Part shown: one piece after another, positions 55,816-64,000 of the stretch
How the letters are laid out: every line of letters starts with the position of its first letter
How positions within the stretch are numbered: the first letter of the stretch is position 1
Origin: Dictyostelium firmibasis
Lineage: Eukaryota; Evosea; Eumycetozoa; Dictyosteliales; Dictyosteliaceae
DNA length: 64,000 nt
Reading direction: 5' to 3'
Assembly: GCA_036169595.1 (NCBI GenBank)
Contig: CM069765.1
Span: forward strand, 7,541,001-7,605,000
The notes under the pieces: model-generated
The model's input: the letters and a program-made list of their open reading frames with translations, nothing else
What the model was told of the DNA's origin: nothing
Database searches by the model: none
Program-made: the position numbers and the translations under genes

Positions 55816-56448
55816 ATAATTAATTAAATAAATAAAATAAAAATAAAATCAAAAAATCAAAATACAAATTACTAATTGGTAAAACTACAATTTAATTAAA
55901 TATTAACCCAATAATAAATATCTTAAGATTTCTACCATGAATGGCACTAATTGTAAAATCTTTTGATCTAGGAAATAATTGATGATTATATTTTGAATGC
56001 GAATTTGATGTTGCTTTTGATTATGGCACTAATTTACTTTATTTATATATTAAAAAAGTGAGCAATCGATTAATACATTTCTAGATTTAATGATCCACTA
56101 ACAACCAATCTATTGACCAATGTCGAAATCGAAAGTAAACCAAGAGAAATATTTCTCATCACGAAATTAACATTTAATTTGGGTCAAAAAAAATAAAATA
56201 ATCCCACGCCAATGACACCAAAATTTGGGAGTGTTTGGTTATGATTTTTTTTAGATATTTTCTTACCTCAATTTTTTTTTTTTAAAATTTTTTTTTTATT
56301 TTTTTTGTTTTATTTGGTAAAAAAGATAAATAAAAAGAGATTGCCTTTCTTTTCTTTTTTTTTTTTGTTTATTTTTGTTTTGGATTTTTTTTAGATTTTT
56401 TTTTTTTTTTTTTATTTTATTCAATTATAATTATAAGTCTCTTATAAT
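55816..56448. other. intergenic with a gene relic, downstream of racE
   Basis: The left part (55870-56200) has coding-like composition but interrupted frames; the best piece is 56083-56196. The right part is T-rich and leads to the racE stop. Confidence 0.45.
56083..56196 (+). pseudogene. coding-like relic
   Basis: An open segment reads RFNDPLTTNLLTNVEIESKP then REIFLITKLTFNLGQ before a stop. Codon use is normal but there is no start, and neighbouring frames are broken (an ATG-starting piece near 55938 stops after ten codons). The family is not recognised. Confidence 0.3.
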
Positions 56449-57024
56449 TTAAAGTATAATACAACCAGGTTTCTTTTTACCTGCTTTTCCTTTTGTTGGT
56501 TTGTCGCCTGATGGGACACCAGATCCACTTGAAGAACCATCTTGAGTTTTTTTATCCATGCCTCTTGATTCGAGTACGATTTCAATGGCAGCACTGAAAA
56601 CTTCTTCTAAACCTTGACGGGTCTTTGCTGAAACTTCTAAGTATTTCTTGGCTTTAATTTGTTTTTGCATTGAAATACCCATATCGGCAGTGATTGGTTC
56701 GAATTTACCAGAGTTTGGATCTGGGTGTTGTTGTTCACGTAAATCGATTTTAGTACCAACCAAAATTGATGGTACATCTGGGATATAGTGATTAACTTCT
56801 GGTGCCCACTGTAAATTTTTTTAGAAAAATAAATAAAATTAAGATGATTAATATTGTAAAAATACTGAAATATTAAGTTTTACTGTCACATACTTTATCT
56901 CTAATAGCTTCATATGATGATTGACTGATTGTACTAAAACAGAGGAGAACAACATCAGCGCCTGGGTATGATAATGGACCTATAAGATAAAAAAAAAAAA
57001 AAAAGATTTTAATTTTAGTTTTTT

Positions 57025-57062
<38 letters not shown>

Positions 57063-57682
57063 AATAAAAAAGGATAAAAATAGATTTGGTAACGATAGTT
57101 TACGTAAACGATCATATTCTTCTTGACCTGCAGTATCCCATAAATGTACTTTAATATCCTCATTTCCTCTCTTTCTAGTTGCTGTATAGTTTTCAAAAAC
57201 AGTTGGTACATAATCTACTGGAAAATCATTTTGTGCATAACAAATTAAAAGACATGTTTTACTATTATTTTGTATTAAATCATCGTTTATAGATTTTAAA
57301 AAAACGATTGTTTAAAGTTCATTTGTATTTAGGATTTGTATATAAGAGTCATTTGATATTATTTTTTTTTAAAAAAAATAAAGAGATATTATTGAAGAAA
57401 TTGTATATTTAAAAAAATATGATGTAATGAATTAGATTTATGATTAAAATTTTAATAAATTGGTTTCATTAAAAAAAATATAATGAATACAAACCCAACA
57501 GCACCATCACCGACAACTACTAATTTAACTCTTGTTGCTCCTGAACCTTGATCCTATTGTTTTATTGTTTTTTTATTATTTATTTGTTTTTTTTTTTCAT
57601 AAAAGAATTAATATCAAGATTTAAACAAATAAAAAAAAAAAAAAAAAAAATCTTCGCATAGGAAATCACTTACTTCTGACAT
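56449..57682 (-). CDS. racE: RacE, Rho-family small GTPase
   Basis: Five exons on the minus strand, 57682-57674 (9 nt, MSE), 57553-57495, 57261-57104, 56979-56894 and 56808-56449, give 223 residues, the RacE length. RacE controls cortical tension and is needed for cytokinesis in suspension. Motifs: P-loop GDGAVGKT (split by intron 2), switch [10 protein letters not shown], switch [13 protein letters not shown], the Rho insert region ([20 protein letters not shown]) and VGTKIDL. A Ser/Gly/Lys-rich tail ends in the prenylation box CIIL. The alternative RacD is closely related, so the symbol rests on length and tail from memory. Upstream GGTTGGGTGGTG (57843-57854) may be a G-box. Confidence 0.88.
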
Positions 57683-58641
57683 TTTATAGTATTATATTGA
57701 TATTTGAAATAGTTTTTTTTTTGGTTTGTTTATTTAATTACTATTAAACTAAGTGATAATTTGATTAGTTTTTTTTATTTTGGTTTTGTCCTGTTATAAT
57801 TTTAATGATGAATATACAAATTAATATTATAATTATAATAACGGTTGGGTGGTGAGAAAAAAAAATTAAAAAAATTAAAAAAAAAATTTTTTTAAAAAAA
57901 TACAAAAAAAAAAAAAAAAATTTAAAAAAAAAAAATATTTTTCAATTTTGTTTATTAGAATATGAGTGATCACCAACTTTTTTTTGGTTAGTTTTTTATA
58001 AATTTTTTTTTTTTAAAAAAAATTTCTTTAAATAAATAATAAATAAATATTAAATAATAAATAAAAACAAACAATAAATAATTGAAAGATAAATAAAGAA
58101 GAAATAAATAAATAATTTGAGATATTTGTTTTTGATTTTTTATCAAAGAAAAAAAAAAATTTAAAAAAAAAATAAATAAAAAAAAGCGAAAACAAAAAAA
58201 AATAAAATAAAATAAAATAAAAATTTTTTTTTTTTTTTGAATTGGTATTATAATAAATGTTGGGTTGCCTATAATTAGAATAAAATTTAAAAAAAAAAAA
58301 AACAAAAAAAAAAAAAAAAACTAAAAAAAAAAGATTATAAGCTTAGAATAAATAATTAGAATAATAAAAGAAAATAATAGAAATAAAAAATTTATTCATT
58401 TTAAAAATTTTTTCATACATTTATTTTTAGGTCTTTTTTTTTTTAAAAAAAAAATTCATTGAATTTATTTCTTTATTTATTTTTTTTTTTGATTTTTTTT
58501 TAAATTTTTTTTTTGATTTTTTTTTTTTTAATTTTTTTTTAAACTTTTAAACAAAAAAATGTTATTTTTATTAATTAATATTAAATAAATAGACAATAAA
58601 AATAAATAAAATTAAAAAAATATTAAATAAATTATTCATAA
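57683..58641. other. divergent promoter region between racE and pcmA
   Basis: Homopolymers dominate. The only G-rich block, ACGGTTGGGTGGTGAG (57841-57856), lies ~160 bp upstream of racE and resembles GBF-type G-boxes. A T-rich island follows at 58430-58550. No gene is seen. Confidence 0.45.
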
Positions 58642-59679
58642 ATGGTATTAATAAATGATAATGATCTTAAACCGTTGTATTTTACTATGGCAGTGGCTGC
58701 TTTATCTTTTTTAATAAAAAGAGCCTATCAATCTACTGATGTATATGATTTTTTTAATATTAAAAAGAAATGCAACCCATTCCCTCAATCACAAAGTGAA
58801 TTGGTTGATTTACTTCATTATCGTATGTAATTTAATTTATAATATATTATTAAATATCCAACTAAAAAAATAAAAAAAATATATATTAATATAAATTTTT
58901 AAAAAGAAAAAAGAATGGTGTTTAATAAATCAATTATCGAAACTTTGAAATATGTTGATAGAAAATTATTTTTAGAGAATGAAAATGTAGAAAACCCATA
59001 TTATGACGAACCAAAACCAATTGGATACAATGCAACCATATCAGCACCACATATGCATGCATTGATGTTAGATCTTTTGGCCGATCGTATTCCAATGAGT
59101 AATGGTGTTGCATTGGATATTGGATCAGGATCAGGTTATGTTACAGCTTGTTTAGCTCGTTTGATGGGTTGCACAGGTAGGGTTATTGGTGTTGAGCATA
59201 TCCCAGAACTAATTGAAAGATCTGCAGAGAGTATTAAGAGATTAGATTCAACATTATTGGACACAATTCAATTCCTCGTTGGTGATGGTATCAAAGGTTG
59301 GAAAGAATTAAAATATGATATCATCTATTTAGGTGCTGCAATTGAATCATTACAGGTTGCACGTGAATTAATCGATCAATTAAAAAATGGTGGTAGAATA
59401 GTTATGCCTGTGGGTAAATCAAATGATTTCCATGAACTTATGGTTGTTGACAAAAATCAGGATGGTATTGTTTCCATTAAATCTTTAGGTGTTGTTAGAT
59501 TCATCCCTCTAACCTCAAAAGAAAATCAATTAAATCCTCAAAATATACCAAATGCTACTAAAGTTACAAATATAAATGGTGAAAAAACTTTAATACGTTG
59601 TGAAGTTATTCCTGCACCCGACTCAAATTCAAATAACAGTATAAAAGAATTTGAAAGTTTATTAAATCAAAATAAATAA
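58642..59679 (+). CDS. pcmA: protein-L-isoaspartate O-methyltransferase
   Basis: Two exons, 58642-58822 and 58907-59679, give 317 residues. The enzyme methylates L-isoaspartyl residues with S-adenosylmethionine to start repair of aged proteins, probably in the cytosol. Diagnostic blocks are GYNATISAPHMHALMLDLL, SAM motif I VALDIGSGSGYVTACLA, GVEHIPELIERSAESI and GDGIKGWKELKYDIIYLGAA, then the LKNGGRIVMPVG segment. An N-terminal extension of about 65 residues precedes the usual PCMT start and includes a hydrophobic stretch (LYFTMAVAALSFLIK). The intron lies at the junction of extension and domain. Confidence 0.9.
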
Positions 59680-60249
59680 ATAAAAAAAAAACTATCCAAA
59701 TAATTGTTTTTATTATTTCAACAATAATAAAAATAGATTTAATAAATTTTAAAAACCAATCAAAAAAAATAAAATAAAATAAAATAAAATAAAATAATTA
59801 TTTAAATCATATCCTGAATTAATCACAAAAAAGAAATCAAAGAATTTTAAAACCAAAAACAGAAAAAGCTCTTTTAGAGATTGAATTAAAAACCAGATAC
59901 CAAGTATTTGGAAATAAAAAAAAAGTTTGAACCAAAAAAAAAAAAATAAAAAAAAAAAAATAAAAAAATAGCCGAAACTTTTGGAATACTTAAAAGACAC
60001 AAATTCAATCATGAAAAAATCTCATCAAGCTAAAACTTTTTTTTTTTATAAATTTTTTTTTAAAAATTTAAAAATATCTTTTTTTTTTTTTTTTTTTTTT
60101 TATTTATAAATTTTCGTTTGCTCTTTAGATAATTTTCTTTCTTTATTCATTTTATCCTTTTTTTAAAAAAAGTTATTTTATTTTTATTTATTGTAAAATT
60201 ATCTATAAATATATAATCATTTCCAAAATTATAGAGATTAAATTAATTA

Positions 60250-60288
<39 letters not shown>

Positions 60289-60676
60289 GAGGTTAAACAA
60301 GCAATTGTGTAAGAAATTTAAAAACCAAAAAGGTAAAAATTAACAACCCACCCCTTTAAATAATTTTTATTTTTTTGTTTTATTTTTTTTAATTTTTGTT
60401 TTAAACCACAAACCACAACTACCACAAAGAGATAATATGATTATTAGTCATATATATATATATATATATATATATTAATTTAATAAAAATTATGAATTAA
60501 TTTAAATTTTATATTAATGTTTTAATTTTCTATTATTAAAATGGAATACATATTGTTATTATAATTTTAATATTATTTTATTATTTTAATTTTAATTTTT
60601 TTTTTTTTTTTTTTTGAATAAAAAAAAGAAATACAAAAGGATTTAAAAAAAAAAAACCTTTTTTTTTTTTTTTAAA
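59680..60676. other. intergenic region
   Basis: A/T homopolymers, an AAAAT pentamer tract near 59770-59798 and a TA dinucleotide run at ~60452-60474 fill most of it. The mixed block 60285-60355, ending CAACCCACCCCTT, is a C-rich (G-box complement) promoter candidate about 320 bp upstream of the next gene. No gene is seen. Confidence 0.45.
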
Positions 60677-62223
60677 ATGACAGCAGGTAAAGAGGAAGAA
60701 TCAATACCAAATAGTTCATCATTTGATAATAAAATGGAAAACGATAGTGATAGTGATGAAGAAGATTCAATAGATTTAGATCAAGAGAATGAAAAGGTCA
60801 TACCTAAATATAAAACTATTGGAAAAGCATTTCTTTTGGCTGCGATAATTGTGGGGATATTAGTTGTTGTACTTCCAACTACATTAATTGATAAACTGCG
60901 ATTACAAACTGATGGTGTAATATTTAGGGTGGCGTTTGGTGTATTTATGTTTTGCTTATTTGTATGTTTACTATTTATTTATTCATTGGGTCAATCTCAA
61001 GCGTGGGAAGAACCAAACTTAAACGATATTCATCTTAATTTCACAAATATAACAATTATAGCTGGTATCATCATTGAATTTATTCAAATTTGTTCATTCT
61101 CTTTTAATTCCTTATCCGAGTTTACAGGTTCAGAGGTTTTACGATATTTCAATTATGTCGCTGTTCCATTCGCTCCAGGAATAAGTTTTCGTATAATCTA
61201 TTGGATTATGTTTGTACTTGCTTTCTCTCCTTATATTTTCGTTGTCACTGTTAGATTAATTTTGCATTTTATGACTCGTAGTTAGTAAGTTTTTTAGAAA
61301 AAAAAAAAAAAAAAAATAATCGATCAATTTTTACTAACAAAAAGTTTTACGTAAATGTTTTTATATTTACTATTGTTTTTCCTTCAATCAAGTGGTGAAA
61401 ATTATACATCATCATTTATTTCAAAATATCAACAAAAAATTTATAGTGTTTTATGGTTTTTGGTTAATACAATGTATTTACCAGTAATAAGTACTATGTT
61501 TGGTGGTGAAGACTGTACAATTAAATCCGACTCCGACTCTTCATTAGCAACATTGGACAGTGATCCAAATATTAATTGTTTCAGAGGAATTCATATTTCA
61601 TTTATGATTTGCTCATTAATAGCTTTGGTTATGTATTACCCAGCAGCTTCATTTGCTCAATCACAAACTCAAAATATTAGTGATATTAAATTTAAACCAA
61701 GAGTTGTATTTATTTTTGCTCAAGTAAGTTTTTTTTTTAATAATTTCATATTCTTTTTAAAATAAAAAAAAACAAAAAAGAAAAATGAACTAATAATTGT
61801 CATTCTATTCATTTTTACTATTATTATTAGTTAAAAGTAATTTTAGCAGCAGTAACACTTTTTGCAACCACACTTATAGAATTTTATCTTGGTGCTGTAC
61901 TTGCAGTAAATGTTGTATTCTTAGCAATTAATATTGTATTGAAACCATGTCTTGTAAATTGGGTAAACAGATTGAGATCAAGTTTATTCAGTTTATCATT
62001 AGCAGCAACTGTATGTTCATGGATCGCATATGGAGGTGCACCTAAAATAGCTCCCTTAATACTATTAATTATCAGTTGGATTGCTTTGGGAGTTTTATTC
62101 TATTTATTTTATAAATTCGAGCCCACTTTATCCGATACTTTAACTTCATTAGGTTTAAAGAAAAGTACAATTAATATAAATAATAATAGAAGTTCAAAAG
62201 AACAAGAATTAAATAAGGTTTAG
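60677..62223 (+). CDS. polytopic membrane protein of unknown family
   Basis: Three exons, 60677-61284, 61393-61723 and 61831-62223, give 443 residues. An acidic N-terminus of ~50 residues (DSDSDEEDSIDLDQE) is followed by about ten hydrophobic helices, e.g. AFLLAAIIVGILVVVLPTTL, ITIIAGIIIEFIQICSF, FSLSLAATVCSWIAYG and APLILLIISWIALGVLF. The tail is Asn/Ser/Lys-rich. Helices pair in a pattern seen in dictyostelid multi-spanning proteins of unknown role; no transporter signature is recognised. Introns have standard GTAAGT donors; the exon-2 acceptor is TCAAG. Confidence 0.8.
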
Positions 62224-62495
62224 TTAATAAATTAATATAAAAAAAATTGGTTGAAAAAACAAAAACAAAAAAGTCAGAACGTAAACTTTTATTTCTTAGA
62301 TAATACCCCAATTTTCTAAACAAAAAATTAATTTATCAAGTATAGTTTTAATAAAAATTCGATTTTAGAAATGTAAACTAATAGATGTAAACCAATACGA
62401 ATGTAAATAAATAAAAGAAATAAGGAAATAATATTTTCAAATATATGTTGATAATTTACACGATTTATTACTATTTAATTGTTATAATCTAAAAT

Positions 62496-63508
62496 TTATT
62501 TTTCTCCTGCAATCTCAAAGATTTCTTTATTTGAATAAACTTTAACTGTATTTGGTGATGGTGAGTTTAGAAGTTCATTTTCCTAAAAAAAAAAAAAAAA
62601 AAAGATAATTTAATAAATGAGAAAAAAAAATAAGATAAAAAAAAAGAATATTTACAGCTTCAATTCTCATTGCTTTTGCAAGTGTTGATACTTTTACTGA
62701 AGGCATTACTTTAATAAGAACATTTTCAATCCAACGGTCACCAACGCCTCTCTATAAAATTTTAATATGTTTTGTTAATAAAAAAAATATAAAAAATGTT
62801 GAATTTTAAAAAGGAAAAAAAAAGTAAATAAAACTTACATCTAAAAAACCAGGTCTAAATATTGAGAGATAATGAAAACCTTCCTTTTTCATCTTTTCTT
62901 CGATTTCACCTTTAACTTTTGGATAAAGGAAAAAAGAATTTGGATTTGAACCTGTAGATGTTAATAAATGCATAGAACGTACGCCAGCTTCTTTTGATAA
63001 TTCAGAAAATTTTGATGCAATACCCATTTCAATCTCTCTAAATTTTTCTGCACTACCTATATAGAATGGTAAAAAATTGATTTAGTTTCTAATTTTACTT
63101 GAGAACAACCGTCCTCTGCCTCAACAATAATAAGAATAATAGGTGAAAAAAAAAATTTACCTGCTTGTTTTTTAGTTGTACCCAAAACATCGAAAGCGAC
63201 GTCTTTACCTTGAAACTCTTGCTTATAATTTTCTAAATGGTCAAAGTCAACAACGACTTGTTTTAATTTCTCTAAAGAAGAATAATAATAAATATTAATG
63301 TTATTAAATAATTTTTTCTATATTAGTGCTTAAACAAAAATGTTTTTTCACTAAATTTAAATAAAAACATACCACTTTGAATTGAAGGATCTTCTTTTCT
63401 AACTAAAGATGTAACTTGAACGAATTTTGAGTCTACCAACTCACGAATTAAATGTTTTCCAGTAGCACCAGTCCCACCAATAACAATACACTTTGCACCT
63501 TGACTCAT
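62496..63508 (-). CDS. HTATIP2/TIP30-like NAD(P)-binding protein
   Basis: Five exons on the minus strand, 63508-63373, 63271-63161, 63056-62839, 62751-62656 and 62582-62496, give 215 residues. HTATIP2 is an atypical short-chain dehydrogenase. The Rossmann motif is GGTGATGKHLIRELVDS; then VVVDFDHLENY, GKDVAFDVLGTTKKQAG, HLLTSTGSNPNSFFLYPKVK (a Y-x3-K pair) and FRPGFLD, all in the same order as human HTATIP2. The start chosen is MSQGAKC. The frame remains open upstream to an ATG at 63676, which would add 56 residues with a hydrophobic helix (FYFILITSIAFIFQYIY), so a membrane-anchored longer form of 271 residues is possible. Confidence 0.85.
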
Positions 63509-63676
63509 ATTGTAATGTTTGAAATTATATGGTTTATAATTTGATATCTCTGACGTTTCACTTATTGTATTTATGAAATAACCACTATTATTATAAATAT
63601 ATTGAAATATAAATGCAATACTTGTTATTAAAATAAAATAGAACTTTTTATTATTTTGCATATATATAAGGTTCAT

Positions 63677-64000
63677 AAAATTAAAAAATAAAAATAAAAA
63701 AAAAAAAATTTTAAATTTAAATAAAAAAATAAAAAAAAAATAAAAAAGGAGATCTGTATGAAAATAAAATATTAAAAAAAAAAAAAAAAAATTTTCAAAC
63801 TAAGAATTAGGTGTGTTATAAAAAAAAAATGGAAATAAAAAAATAATAATTTGGGTGTCCATTTGCCTGATTGCGTCACTTTTTTTTTTTAAAGTTTTAC
63901 TCTTTTTATTTTTTTTTTTATTTTGTAAAAAAAAAAGTTATTAATAATAATATATTATAATAAAAAATAATGATTAAGGTTATAAATATATATGTATTTT
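63677..64000. other. intergenic right end
   Basis: A/T homopolymers with one mixed island at 63850-63880 (GGGTGTCCATTTGCCTGATT), probably part of the promoter of the HTATIP2-like gene. No gene is seen. Confidence 0.5.

Noticed and set aside
57988-58305. Phe/Tyr/Ile-rich minus-strand frame of 105 codons
   Set aside because: Homopolymer-driven, no conserved pattern and composition of intergenic DNA.

Overview
The window is almost certainly a stretch of a Dictyostelium discoideum (social amoeba) nuclear chromosome, or of a very close relative. The evidence is extreme A+T content with long homopolymer A and T tracts between genes, short A/T-rich introns with GTAAGT/GTATGT donors, long runs of AAT, CAA and TAA triplets inside genes and introns, and several lineage-typical families: FNIP repeats, psi/PA14 cysteine-rich secreted proteins, HssA-like mini-genes and an abcC transporter. 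Two proteins, RacE and MED12, match Dictyostelium gene products closely. Splice sites were assigned by hand from reading frame and phase, so all exon edges are predictions.

Layout. 1-1260 is a tRNA/retroelement island: tRNA-Ala(UGC) with an intron, a MITE-like repeat on its downstream side, and three stacked poly(A)-tailed SINE-like units on its upstream side. 2150-6972 holds sec24 (COPII coat) and a METTL9-type methyltransferase. 7024-17036 is a dense block of genes on both strands: a GPATCH1-like splicing protein, a small GON7-like protein, a TPR+PH protein, a WD40-like protein and a CINP-like coiled-coil protein. 17236-21700 is a looser region with two paralogous HssA-like mini-genes around a FNIP-repeat gene, followed by gene relics. 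22106-30871 is the eight-exon med12 gene with very long polyglutamine.

32230-36977 holds an LSM14/Scd6-like RNP protein, a gene of a mainly phage/bacterial family sometimes annotated as pyrimidine-dimer glycosylase, and a GNAT acetyltransferase. 37107-44675 carries an abcC/MRP transporter bracketed by two paralogous genes with an integrase-type HHCC zinc finger. 45453-50112 holds two GH47 alpha-1,2-mannosidase paralogues arranged head to head. 50579-53279 is a psi-family secreted/membrane protein. 53360-55815 is a second tRNA/retroelement island (tRNA-Phe with a 5'-truncated non-LTR retrotransposon about 50 bp upstream). 56449-63508 holds racE, pcmA (isoaspartyl repair), a polytopic membrane protein and an HTATIP2-like dehydrogenase.

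The genes are mostly unrelated housekeeping and developmental genes. The most interesting signal is the repeated architecture at the two tRNA islands. Both have a MITE-like ~128-bp repeat downstream, an extra B-box downstream, and poly(A)-tailed elements with tRNA-like A/B boxes upstream. That suggests a tRNA-derived, LINE-mobilised SINE family using the tRNA-targeting of TRE-type retrotransposons.
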